Translations under genes and position numbers: made by a program
Shown: positions 7,165 to 14,890 of the stretch, piece by piece
How positions within the stretch are numbered: position 1 is the stretch's first letter
How the letters are laid out: every line of letters starts with the position of its first letter
The notes under the pieces: generated by a model
Databases searched by the model: none
What the model was told of the DNA's origin: nothing
Seen by the model: the letters and a program-made list of their open reading frames with translations, nothing else
From: Oscillospiraceae bacterium
Lineage (GTDB): Bacteria > Bacillota > Clostridia > Oscillospirales > Ruminococcaceae
Length of the DNA stretch: 16,963 bases
Direction: 5' to 3'
Assembly: GCA_022792755.1 (NCBI GenBank)
Contig: JAAWBP010000018.1
Span: forward strand, 1-16,963

Positions 7165-8520
7165 ATGAATCTGCATTGTTCCAAACGAGCGCTGGTGAGG
7201 ATCATCACCTTTATCACTGCGCTGGTCGCCGTACTGGCGATCCTGTTCGGTTTGAACTATTCTGAAAACCAGTCCCACAGACGGGTGCGGGAGCACACCT
7301 ACCTGCAATCGGTCGAAGATTTATACACCTATCTCAGCAGCATCGACAGCACCTTGACAAAAGGCGCTTACTGCGCTTCTCCCGAGATGCTCTCCACCCT
7401 TTCCTCCCTTCTCTGGCGGGATGCGGGCTTCGCCAAAAACAGCCTTGCCGCCCTTCCGATCGACTACTTCGAGCTGGGAAATACCTACAAGTTCATCTCG
7501 CAGGTTGGGGATTTTGCCGTAAACCTTTCCAAAAGGGTCTCGCGGGGGGAAAAGATGAGCGAAGAGGATGCTCAGACCCTTCAGACGATGAAGCAATACT
7601 CCACCGACCTTCTGGGGAGTATCTACGTTTTGCAGGAAATCGTCCGCCAGGGACAGCTCAACTACGACAAAGTCACAACAGAAATGTCTCAGTACAACGG
7701 GGAGCAGAACTTCATCAACTTTGGGGACGGTTTCAAGGATTTTGAAGACTCCCTGGGAGAATTCCCCTCCCTGATTTACGACGGCCCCTTTTCCGACCAT
7801 ATCCTCCAAAAAGAGCCGCTGATGCTCAAAGGGCAGAATGAGGTCAGCCGGGAACAGGCGCGGGCAGTTGCGGCAAAGGCGGCCGGCCTGCCGGAAAGCG
7901 AGCTGAAGGATGCGGGGGATGAAGAGGGGAAGATGCCCTCCTACTGCTTTACAAACGCAAACGGAACCGCCGACATCGCCGTGACGAAGTCGGGTGGGTT
8001 CGTCGCCTACTTCACCGCCTTCCGTACGGTGGAGGAAGAAAAGCTATCCGCTGAGGAAGGGATCGAAAAGGCGAAGGAATATCTCAAAGAGCAGGGCATC
8101 TCCTCCGTCGAGACGAGCTACTACGAAATTTCGGATCACATCATAACCGTCAACTTCGCCTACCAGAAGGACAACATCACCTACTACCCCGATTTGATCA
8201 AAGTGGCGGTCGCGTTGGACAACGGCGAAGTCGTCAGCTTCCACCAGCGGGGATACCTTTCCAACCACCAGGAGCGCACTGCCCAGGTGCCGAAGATCAC
8301 ACAGGAGGAGGCCGCAAAAAAATTGAGCTCCCTGCTGACGGCCGAAGGGTGCAAGCTCGCCGTCATCCCGACACAGGGGCTCAACGAGGTGTTCTGCTAC
8401 GAATTTTCCTGTAAAGGGCAAAGCGGCGAGGATATCCTTGTCTACCTCAACGCCGAGACCGGGGCCGAAGAACAGATCCTCATCCTGCTCATCGGCGAAA
8501 ACGGGACACTGACCGTCTAG
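7165..8520 (+). CDS. ypeB: YpeB, spore germination protein
   Basis: A 451-aa predicted spore inner-membrane protein. In Bacillus, YpeB stabilises and inhibits the cortex-lytic enzyme SleB and is degraded during germination. Residues about 11-31 form a membrane anchor. The helical N-terminal region (about 40-200) includes the conserved SQVGDFAVNLSKRV stretch. The C-terminal half (about 225-451) holds tandem PepSY/YPEB units with motifs such as VSREQARAVAAKAAG and ITQEEAAKKLSSLL. AAGGCGG lies about 10 nt before ATG. Its usual partner gene sleB is not adjacent: upstream is the divergent desulfurase, downstream is convergent recG. I could not place a sigma-G type promoter in the 135-nt upstream gap. 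Confidence 0.9.
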   Translation: MNLHCSKRALVRIITFITALVAVLAILFGLNYSENQSHRRVREHTYLQSVEDLYTYLSSIDSTLTKGAYCASPEMLSTLSSLLWRDAGFAKNSLAALPIDYFELGNTYKFISQVGDFAVNLSKRVSRGEKMSEEDAQTLQTMKQYSTDLLGSIYVLQEIVRQGQLNYDKVTTEMSQYNGEQNFINFGDGFKDFEDSLGEFPSLIYDGPFSDHILQKEPLMLKGQNEVSREQARAVAAKAAGLPESELKDAGDEEGKMPSYCFTNANGTADIAVTKSGGFVAYFTAFRTVEEEKLSAEEGIEKAKEYLKEQGISSVETSYYEISDHIITVNFAYQKDNITYYPDLIKVAVALDNGEVVSFHQRGYLSNHQERTAQVPKITQEEAAKKLSSLLTAEGCKLAVIPTQGLNEVFCYEFSCKGQSGEDILVYLNAETGAEEQILILLIGENGTLTV

Positions 8521-10577
8521 CAGGAACCGCCCTCCGGGGCCTGCCGGAACAGCTCCCGCACCAGCTGCCGAAGCCCGTGGTGCTCCGGCGCCGACAGCTG
8601 CGGGTCGTTTGAGAGCAGCTCCTCCGCGAGTTCGCGCGCCTGCGTCAAAAGCCGGGTGTCCTGCACCAGATCGGCGATCTTCAGCCGCGGGAGGCCGTGC
8701 TGCCGCTCCCCGAAGAAGTCCCCCGGCCCGCGGAGCTTTAAATCCTCCTCCGCGATGACAAAGCCATCCGACGTGCGGCACATCGCCTCCAGCCGCCTGC
8801 GGTTTTCCTCCCCGCGGTGGCTGGAAACCAGGATGCAGAAGGACTGTTCCGCCCCGCGCCCAACCCGGCCGCGAAGCTGGTGGAGCTGGGACAGGCCGAA
8901 CCGTTCCGCATTTTCAATCAACATCACACTCGCGTTCGGCACGTCGATGCCGACCTCGACCACCGTGGTGGCAATCAGTGCCTGAAGCCTGCCGGAAGCG
9001 AAGTCCTCCATGACCTTCTGCTTCTCGGCAGGCTTTTGTCTGCCGTGGAGGACACCAACCACATACCCGGGCAGGTAGTCCCGCTCAACCTTTTTCCGGT
9101 ATTCCTCCACCGACGAAAGCCGCAGCTCTTCATTTTCCTCGATCAGCGGGCAGATCAAAAAGGCCTGGCGGCCGGCATCGAGCTGTTTTGCGATAAACCG
9201 GTAAGCCCTCTCCCGCTTGGATTCACCGATGCGGTAGGTTTCCACCGGCTTCCGCCCCTTGGGAAGCTCGTCCAGCACCGAGATATCGAGATCCCCATAG
9301 ATCATCAGCGCAAGCGTCCGCGGGATCGGCGTGGCGGACATGACCAAAACATGGGGATGCTCCCCCTTCCGGACGAGCTTCGCACGCTGGGCCACTCCAA
9401 AGCGATGCTGTTCATCCGTCACCACAAAGCCCAGATTCCGGAACGCCGTGCTCTCTTGGAGCAGCGCATGGGTTCCCACTGCAAGCGGGACACTCCCGCT
9501 CGCAAGCGCTTCCCGCGCCTCCGCCTTCTGCTTGGCTGTCATCGAGCCGGTCAGCAGGACTGTTTTACAGCCAAGCGGGCTGAGGAGCGCAGAAAGGGTT
9601 TCGGCGTGCTGTTTTGCCAAAAGCTCGGTCGGCGCCATCAACACCGACTGGTATCCCACCCGCCAGGCGGCGTAGATCAAGGCGGCGGCGACCATCGTTT
9701 TCCCGGAGCCGACGTCGCCCTGGAGCAGGCGGTTCATTGGAAAACCGCTTTTAAAATCTTCCAGCCCCTCCGCAATACAACGCTTCTGCGCCCCTGTCAG
9801 TTCAAAGGGCAGGGAGGAGAAAAGCGGAGAAAAATCAGGCGCCGGAATCAAAACCGAAGTCTCCCGCCGGCCGCGGCGCTTTAACTGAGACATCCCAAGC
9901 TGAAGGGTCAGGAATTCCTCAAAAGCGAGCCGGCGCTTCGCCTCCTCCTGCGCAAGGTGAGAAGGGGGGAAATGGATGTTATGGAACGCCTCTGTCAAGC
10001 CGCAGAGCCGGTACCGCTTCCGGATTTCCAATGGCAGAGGCTCCCCTCTCCAGCCCTCTAAAAGAAAGAGCGCCTGTTCCATATTGGTGCAGATCATCTT
10101 GTTGGTCAGCCCCTCGGTCAGCGGATAGACCGGCTGCATCGCCGCGCCGGGAACCACGCGGAGGATCTGCGGGGAATTCATCTCCCGCCGCAGGAGATTC
10201 CCTGTGACCTTGCCGTAAAAAAAGTAGCTTTCCCCCTCCTTCAGCGCCTCGGCCGCGAACCGGGCGTTAAAGATCGTGACTGTCAAGTCGGCCGTGTCGT
10301 CGGTCACAAAGATTTTAAACAGGGACAGCCCCTTGCGGATCCGCTGTTCCCGCCCCTTTTTGAAGACCCGGGCTTTGACCACCCATGTCTCCCCCGGAAC
10401 GGCGTCTATGATTGCGGCGGGCGCGCTGTAATCGATATAATCCCTCGGATAATGGCGCAGCAGGGAATAGACGTCGGTGATCCCGAGACGGGCGTAACAT
10501 TCCGCCCGCTTTTCACCAACGCCTTTTAAAAAGCGAATCTCCCGTTTCAGCAAATCCTGTTCCATTCCGACCGTCAT
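8517..10577 (-). CDS. recG: RecG, ATP-dependent branched-DNA helicase
   Basis: A superfamily 2 helicase of about 686 aa that remodels stalled forks and Holliday junctions. It has an N-terminal wedge/OB domain (about 1-260), Walker A GDVGSGKT (about 287-294), the RecG-type Walker B DEQHRFG (about 388-394), SATPIPRTLAL, and motif VI QLHQLRGRVGRG. The start is uncertain: ATG 10577 has a weak GGGCTGG before it, ATG 10565 begins nearer the conserved part, and a TTG at 10595 is also possible. The stop TAG overlaps the stop of convergent ypeB within the tetranucleotide CTAG. The order asp23, fakA, recG matches the yloU-yloV-recG neighbourhood of B. subtilis without the serine dehydratase genes. Confidence 0.95.
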   Translation of the reverse strand: MTVGMEQDLLKREIRFLKGVGEKRAECYARLGITDVYSLLRHYPRDYIDYSAPAAIIDAVPGETWVVKARVFKKGREQRIRKGLSLFKIFVTDDTADLTVTIFNARFAAEALKEGESYFFYGKVTGNLLRREMNSPQILRVVPGAAMQPVYPLTEGLTNKMICTNMEQALFLLEGWRGEPLPLEIRKRYRLCGLTEAFHNIHFPPSHLAQEEAKRRLAFEEFLTLQLGMSQLKRRGRRETSVLIPAPDFSPLFSSLPFELTGAQKRCIAEGLEDFKSGFPMNRLLQGDVGSGKTMVAAALIYAAWRVGYQSVLMAPTELLAKQHAETLSALLSPLGCKTVLLTGSMTAKQKAEAREALASGSVPLAVGTHALLQESTAFRNLGFVVTDEQHRFGVAQRAKLVRKGEHPHVLVMSATPIPRTLALMIYGDLDISVLDELPKGRKPVETYRIGESKRERAYRFIAKQLDAGRQAFLICPLIEENEELRLSSVEEYRKKVERDYLPGYVVGVLHGRQKPAEKQKVMEDFASGRLQALIATTVVEVGIDVPNASVMLIENAERFGLSQLHQLRGRVGRGAEQSFCILVSSHRGEENRRRLEAMCRTSDGFVIAEEDLKLRGPGDFFGERQHGLPRLKIADLVQDTRLLTQARELAEELLSNDPQLSAPEHHGLRQLVRELFRQAPEGGSC

Positions 10578-10752
10578 AGGAACCAGCCCTATCAAGCCGC
10601 CGCAAACGGCGGCTGCTCCGCTCCGGTCCCGCTCCCTTCGGTTTATTTTTGCCCGCCTCCACCAGTGAAAGGCGGCACTCCCGCACGCGAACCCTTTTAT
10701 ACGAGAAACGGCGGAGGCAAACCGCCCCCGCCCTGCTTACCGGTAAACCGGA
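10578..10752 (-). other. Intergenic leader with three GC-rich hairpins between fakA and recG
   Basis: This 175-nt gap holds no gene. It contains three stems: a 20-nt hairpin AGCCGCCG/CGGCGGCT with a 4-nt loop (10595-10614), CCGCCT/AGGCGG (10653-10675), and GGCGG/CCGCC (10710-10726). None is followed by a clear T-run on the minus strand. The first ends 17 nt before the recG start and could affect its translation. They may be processing sites, attenuators or small palindromic repeats. Confidence 0.45.
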
Positions 10753-12399
10753 TTACTCCACCGAAACGATATAATAATAAACCGGCTGGCCCCCGTTTAC
10801 CATATTGATCTGAACATGGTTCCCGAACCGGTCTTCCAGCGCCTTGAGTGCCTCCTCCGCCTGGAAATCGGAAACACTGCTCCCATAGATCACTGTGACG
10901 AAGCTACTGTCTCCTTTGAGCATCCGCTTGGTCAGCTTGAGGAGAGCCTTCTGGACATCCTTTTCGGTAAAGGAAAGCTTTCCGTTGTCCAGCCCCAGAA
11001 TTTCCCCTGCCTTTATGCTGTGCCCATCGTATTCGGAATCCCGGGCGGCAAAGGTGATCTGCCCGGAAGAGACGTGGTCGATCGCCTTGGTCATATTGAC
11101 CTGGTTCTCCTTGACGTCTGCCGACGGGTCAAAGGCGAGCATCGCAGAAAGTCCCTGCGGGATGGTGCGGGTCTGGAGGACGCAGACCTTCCGGTCGGCG
11201 AGAGGAATCGCCTGTTCCGCCGCCATGATGATGTTTTTATTGTTCGGCAGGACAAACACCGTCTTCGCCGGGGTGGAGTGGATCGCCTCCAGAATGTCCT
11301 CAGTGCTCGGATTCATGGTCTGCCCGCCGGTGACGACCTGGTTGACCCCGAGGTCGGTGAACAAAGCGTGGAGTCCCTCCCCCGCGGCCACCGCGACAAA
11401 GCCGAACTCGGTCTCCTCATCGACCGGCTGATACCGCGCAGAACGCCCAGCCTGCTTTGCGTCATAGGCTTTGTGTTCGTGCTGCTCCCGCATATTTTCA
11501 ATTTTGATGTTGGTCAGCATCCCGAACTTAATCCCAGCCTGAACCGCAAGCCCGGGGTCGTTGCTGTGGACATGGACCTTGATAATATCGTCGTCGTCGA
11601 CCACGACGACACAGTCGCCGATCGTTTCGAGATAGGCGCGGAGCTTGAGCGGATCGGGACAGTCTGCATCCTTCCCGACGATATATTCGGTGCAGTAGGT
11701 GAAGGTGATCTCCCCGTCATAGGCGGCGGCAGCACTGACCGGCTGCGCGGGCTTGGAATCATCCGAGCCGTCTTCCTTTTCAATCATGACGCCGTCGCGG
11801 ATCACGCTGAGCATCCCCTCTAAAATATAGACAAACCCCTGCCCACCGGCGTCGACCACCCCAGCTTTTTTCAAAACGGGCAGAAGCTCCGGCGTCTGCT
11901 CCAGCGCGGCTTTCGCTTCCTCCAGAACCGCCTCGAAGACCGCGGCGGGCTCCTTTGTGGACTTTGAAGCCTGCCCCGCCTTTTCAGCGGCCATCCTGGA
12001 AACGGTTAGGATCGTCCCCTCAGTGGGCTTCATCACCGCCTTATAAGCGGCTTTCACGCCCGCATCCAGCGCAAGGGCGATATCTGCGCCGTCCGCATCC
12101 GTTTTTCCTTTCATCCCGGCGGCAAAGCCCCGGAACAACAGGGAGGTGATCACCCCTGAATTCCCTCTGGCGCCCCGCAGAAGGGAACTGGCGGCGACGT
12201 CGGCGACCTTGGAAACCGTCACATCGTCCTTTAAACGCGACAATTCCTGTACAGCCGCGTTGACCGTCATCGACATATTGGTGCCGGTATCGCCGTCCGG
12301 AACCGGGAAAACATTCAGCTCATCGACGCTCTGTTTATGATTCGTGATGTGGTTCGCACCGGAAATCATGGCGTCACGCAACTGAAACCCTTTTATCAT
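10753..12399 (-). CDS. fakA: FakA, fatty acid kinase catalytic subunit (DAK2/DhaL domain)
   Basis: A 548-aa kinase that phosphorylates fatty acids bound to FakB proteins, feeding acyl-phosphate into phospholipid synthesis. The N-terminal DhaL nucleotide-binding domain (about 1-200) carries ELNVFPVPDGDTGTNMS (27-43), whose aspartates bind Mg-ATP. GARGNSGVI and KPTEGTILTVSRM follow. The rest (about 225-548) is the FakA middle and C-terminal region. AAAGG lies about 12 nt before ATG, slightly far. It follows the asp23-family gene by 52 nt, the conserved YloU-YloV pair. No FakB (DegV-family) gene is in the window. Length and order are typical. Confidence 0.93.
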   Translation of the reverse strand: MIKGFQLRDAMISGANHITNHKQSVDELNVFPVPDGDTGTNMSMTVNAAVQELSRLKDDVTVSKVADVAASSLLRGARGNSGVITSLLFRGFAAGMKGKTDADGADIALALDAGVKAAYKAVMKPTEGTILTVSRMAAEKAGQASKSTKEPAAVFEAVLEEAKAALEQTPELLPVLKKAGVVDAGGQGFVYILEGMLSVIRDGVMIEKEDGSDDSKPAQPVSAAAAYDGEITFTYCTEYIVGKDADCPDPLKLRAYLETIGDCVVVVDDDDIIKVHVHSNDPGLAVQAGIKFGMLTNIKIENMREQHEHKAYDAKQAGRSARYQPVDEETEFGFVAVAAGEGLHALFTDLGVNQVVTGGQTMNPSTEDILEAIHSTPAKTVFVLPNNKNIIMAAEQAIPLADRKVCVLQTRTIPQGLSAMLAFDPSADVKENQVNMTKAIDHVSSGQITFAARDSEYDGHSIKAGEILGLDNGKLSFTEKDVQKALLKLTKRMLKGDSSFVTVIYGSSVSDFQAEEALKALEDRFGNHVQINMVNGGQPVYYYIVSVE

Positions 12400-12451
12400 T
12401 TATGATTGCATCCCTTTCTGCGGTTTTCTGTTTCGAACAGATGCCGCCCTT

Positions 12452-12805
12452 TTACTGTGTTTTCATCCCGTCGACAAAGACATTGACCCGGGATACCGGG
12501 AAGCCGGTGATCTCCTCGACTGTGTACTGGACTTTATTCATGATGCTTTTTACAATCGCCGCAACATTCGTCCCATAGGTCACGATGATGTGCAGCTCGA
12601 TCATCAGCTTGGATTTCTGGTACCGGATCCGCACCCCCTGATTTTTGGGAGTTGCCCGCATCATCCGGTTAAAAAGGCCCTGGGACGTGCTCGACGCCGA
12701 CATCCCGGCAACGCCGAAGCACTCGGAAACGGCGCCGCTGACCAGGTTCGCCAAAAACTCATGAGAAATATGAATGGTTCCAAGATGGTTTTCGATCCTT
12801 ATCAT
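12452..12805 (-). CDS. Asp23/Gls24 (YloU) family protein
   Basis: A 117-aa Asp23/Gls24-family protein. These small cytosolic proteins are linked to envelope stress or, for YloU, to the FakA neighbourhood; the biochemical function is unsettled. The family look is clear in GTIHISHEFLANLVSGAV at the start, the central VRIRYQKSKLMIELHIIVTY and the C-terminal VNVFVDGMKT. ATG 12805 is chosen because AGGAGGAAA lies 6-9 nt upstream; an extension to 12847 would not have this site. It is the first gene of the block with fakA and recG. The ribosomal gene rpmB, often divergent here in other Firmicutes, was not found. Confidence 0.9.
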   Translation of the reverse strand: MIRIENHLGTIHISHEFLANLVSGAVSECFGVAGMSASSTSQGLFNRMMRATPKNQGVRIRYQKSKLMIELHIIVTYGTNVAAIVKSIMNKVQYTVEEITGFPVSRVNVFVDGMKTQ

Positions 12806-12931
12806 AGCGTTTCCTCCTAACAGCCTGTCAAAATCCGCCCGCCGCACTGCAAAGACGGCCTTAGACCAATCTATGCTCTTTCGACAAAAATTGCCATCCG
12901 AAAAAGCTTTTTTCTGCTTTTTAATATTTCT

Positions 12932-12960
12932 AGTTTAATGCAAAACCCGTCCGCTGTCAA
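12932..12960 (-). promoter_or_regulatory. Promoter of the asp23-fakA-recG block
   Basis: On the minus strand the -35 is a consensus TTGACA (12955-12960) and the -10 is TAAACT (12932-12937), 17 bp apart. Transcription should start near 12925, giving a leader of about 120 nt. An AT-rich hairpin with arms AAAAAGC and GCTTTTT (12901-12922) would lie at the very 5' end of the RNA. Confidence 0.75.
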
Positions 12961-13293
12961 GAAGAGAGCGTCCGTGCCCGGGCTGGGCGCGGCGCACCCT
13001 GCACCGGGAGTCCCTGGGCAGGGCAATTCGGCGGCGAACCGCTATGGGCCTTTCATCCCCGGCGTTCTCGTCAATCTTTAGGTTTTCGTGCTGTGAGGCG
13101 TGTTGAATCAAGTTAGGTACAAAGTGGAGTACCTCCACAGGTGTTTCGCAAATCAACGTTTTGCCAATTTTAGGTCAGCCGTCTTGCAAGGCGCGTGATA
13201 CAAATTAACGAAAAAAGTATCTCGTGGGTTACCAATCCCGCTCTTGGCACGACTTATGAATCGCGCTTGGGCCAGCCCGGCCACGGGCAGGCC
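12961..13293. other. Intergenic stretch without a recognised gene
   Basis: No convincing gene is seen between the divergent promoters. Short open frames here have no ribosome binding site and run through promoter elements. Two palindromes stand out: GTGGAG-TAC-CTCCAC (13124-13138) and a strong stem with arms GGCC-A-GCCCG and CGGGC-A-GGCC (13270-13293). The second ends directly against the -35 of the next promoter. No tRNA or known riboswitch was recognised. Confidence 0.5.
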
Positions 13294-13322
13294 TTGAATC
13301 AGCACGGTAAATATGATAAAAT
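13294..13322 (+). promoter_or_regulatory. Promoter of the flavoprotein pair
   Basis: The -35 is TTGAAT (13294-13299) and the -10 is TAAAAT (13317-13322) with a 17-bp spacer. The start codon at 13379 is about 50 nt downstream of the predicted start of transcription. A 24-nt imperfect palindrome (13270-13293) abuts the -35 and may be a regulator site. Confidence 0.65.
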
Positions 13323-13378
13323 CGGGACGGTAAACAAAAGCTGCGGAAAAAGATCGTCATCGACCGAAAGGAATCGCT

Positions 13379-13867
13379 ATGAAGCTGATTATTACCGATG
13401 TGAACCCTTTTAACCTCTCTGTAGAAGGAGATTATAAGGTTATAAAACCACAGGGGGCAATCCATCATTGCGTCGGATGCTTTGGATGCTGGGTCAAAAC
13501 GCCGGGGAAATGTGTGATCCACGACGGTTATGAAGGCACCGGGATCGTCATGGGCAGATGCACCGAGCTGATCCTCGTCAGCCGGTGCTGCTACGGCAGT
13601 GTAAGCCCCTTTGTGAAGACGGTGCAGGACCGGGCAATTTCCTATATCCACCCGGATTTTGTACTGCGCAAGGGGGAGATGCATCATAAGCGAAGGTATC
13701 AAAACACGCTCTCGCTGTCGGCGCATTTTTACGGCGAAGCGATTACAGAGGATGAAAAAGAAACGGCGCGGAACCTCATTGCGGCAAACGCGGACAATTA
13801 CGACGGCGTGGTCAAGGACGTCTGTTTTTATGGGACAAAAGAAGAATTGGAGCGGGTTGTTTTATGA
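13379..13867 (+). CDS. Flavodoxin-family protein with CxxCxxC cluster motif
   Basis: A 162-aa protein related to NADPH-dependent FMN reductases and iron-sulfur flavoproteins. Residues about 31-44 carry CVGCFGCWVKTPGKC, the cysteine pattern seen in Isf-type and related flavodoxin-fold proteins, followed by a conserved VIHDG. Unlike typical members it lacks the N-terminal Ser/Thr-rich FMN phosphate loop. The start ATG has AAAGGA eight nt upstream. Its stop overlaps the start of the next gene (ATGA), and that gene does have the FMN loop. The two products could form a heteromeric electron-transfer protein; this is inference. The substrate is unknown. Confidence 0.75.
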   Translation: MKLIITDVNPFNLSVEGDYKVIKPQGAIHHCVGCFGCWVKTPGKCVIHDGYEGTGIVMGRCTELILVSRCCYGSVSPFVKTVQDRAISYIHPDFVLRKGEMHHKRRYQNTLSLSAHFYGEAITEDEKETARNLIAANADNYDGVVKDVCFYGTKEELERVVL

Positions 13868-14499
13868 GAATTGCGTTGATGAATGGGAGTCCAAAATCCG
13901 GCGGCAGCAGCGCCAGCAGTTCCCTTTTGGCGGATTTAAAGCCCCGCCTTTCCGGGGAAGTGGACGCCATAGAGATCGGCCTGCACGGCCCTGCCGTTTC
14001 GCAGGAGCAGCTCGAGGCGTTGGGAAACACGGATGCATGGGTGTTCTCCTGCCCGCTTTATGTGGACGGCCTCCCCGCGCATCTGCTCTCCTGCCTCGTC
14101 CAGCTGGAACAGGCCGGTTGGCAGCACCGCGGGATCCGCATTTACGGCATCGTGAACTGCGGCTTTTATGAAGGGATCCAGGCCGAGTCTGCATTGGCAC
14201 TTTTACGGAATTGGTGCGCAAAGGCCGGGTTCGTTTGGTGCGGCGGCATCGGCGTCGGCGGCGGGGGCGGGCTCGGCCAGATGCCGGAAGCAAGGAACGG
14301 CCACGGCCCGAAAGGGCCGATTGACAAGGCGCTCGTAGAACTGGCGGACAAAATCCTCCGGTGCGAAACGCAGGAAAACGTATATGTGTCAGTCGCTTTT
14401 CCCAGGTTTTTATATAAAGCGGCGGCACAGATGGGATGGCGCTGGACGATCAAAGCAAACGGGGGAAAGGCAAAGGATTTAGGCAAACAGCCGGATTAA
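13864..14499 (+). CDS. NAD(P)H-dependent FMN reductase-like flavodoxin-fold protein
   Basis: A 211-aa protein with a flavodoxin-like fold. The N-terminus reads MRIALMNGSPKSGGSSASSS, the classic beta strand plus Ser-rich loop that binds the FMN phosphate. WVFSCPLYVDGLPAHL near residue 60 is the second flavin-contact loop of this family. The last 40 residues (VAFPRFLYKAAAQMGWRWTI) form a C-terminal helix common in clostridial members. A Gly-rich stretch (GGIGVGGGGGLGQ, about 125-138) is notable. It is translationally coupled to the preceding gene through ATGA. The substrate cannot be read from the sequence. Confidence 0.8.
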   Translation: MRIALMNGSPKSGGSSASSSLLADLKPRLSGEVDAIEIGLHGPAVSQEQLEALGNTDAWVFSCPLYVDGLPAHLLSCLVQLEQAGWQHRGIRIYGIVNCGFYEGIQAESALALLRNWCAKAGFVWCGGIGVGGGGGLGQMPEARNGHGPKGPIDKALVELADKILRCETQENVYVSVAFPRFLYKAAAQMGWRWTIKANGGKAKDLGKQPD

Positions 14500-14510
14500 A
14501 ACGGTTGGGG

Positions 14511-14539
14511 TCGAAAAACGCCTGAACTCATGTTATAAT
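14511..14539 (+). promoter_or_regulatory. Promoter just upstream of the MITE-like element
   Basis: TCGAAA (14511-14516) and a consensus TATAAT (14534-14539) are 17 bp apart. The predicted start near 14546 lies about 4 bp before the TA that opens the inverted-repeat element. It is probably the original promoter of the gene at 14891, now separated from it by the insert. Confidence 0.55.
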
Positions 14540-14549
14540 AAGGTAAACC

Positions 14550-14853
14550 TACCCTCGATTGACAAGAGCAGACATGGTTTTGCAGGACGGTGCGGAGTGC
14601 CTCCGCCGGCAGACGCAATCCGCAGATGGTGCAAATAACTGCGTTGTTAACCCACGAGGCGCCTCGCAGGACTGAAACTTAAAAATAGGTAAAACGCCGG
14701 TGTGCGAATCACCCGCAGGGGTACCCTGCCCCGCGAGGCGCCTCGCGGGGTTGTAACCTGAAGGCCAATGAAAACCTCTGGGTGCGTATTGTCCTGCCGG
14801 GGTCACCCGGCTTTGAAGTTCTGGGGCGTGTTTGCCTTTGTCAATCGAGGGTA
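14550..14853. mobile_element. MITE-like element, 300 bp, TA-flanked, perfect terminal inverted repeats
   Basis: TACCCTCGATTGACAA (14550-14565) and its exact reverse complement TTGTCAATCGAGGGTA (14838-14853) bound a non-coding segment. Taking the outer TA as target duplication, the element is 14552-14851, 300 bp, with 14-bp inverted repeats. TA duplications are typical of IS630/Tc1-mariner elements and their MITEs. Inside are GCGGAG-TGC-CTCCGC, a perfect 22-bp palindrome (14729-14750), and a second copy of its core 79 bp upstream. There is no transposase frame. An alternative is a structured leader RNA closed by a 16-bp stem. Confidence 0.65.
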
Positions 14854-14890
14854 TGTCAATTTATGCCATGGGGTTGTAAGGAGGTTAAAT

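Noticed and set aside
8817..9884. 355-codon plus-strand open frame inside recG
   Set aside because: It is a shadow of recG with no ribosome site and no protein-like motifs.
12935..13156. 73-codon minus-strand open frame upstream of asp23
   Set aside because: It covers the -35 and -10 of the asp23 promoter and has no ribosome site or recognisable domain.
13195..13413. 72-codon plus-strand open frame before the flavoprotein gene
   Set aside because: It overlaps the promoter and the start of the flavoprotein gene and lacks a ribosome site.
14768..14890. N-terminal extension of the membrane protein gene back to 14768
   Set aside because: The extension lies mostly inside the inverted-repeat element, while AAGGAGG marks ATG 14891 as the start.
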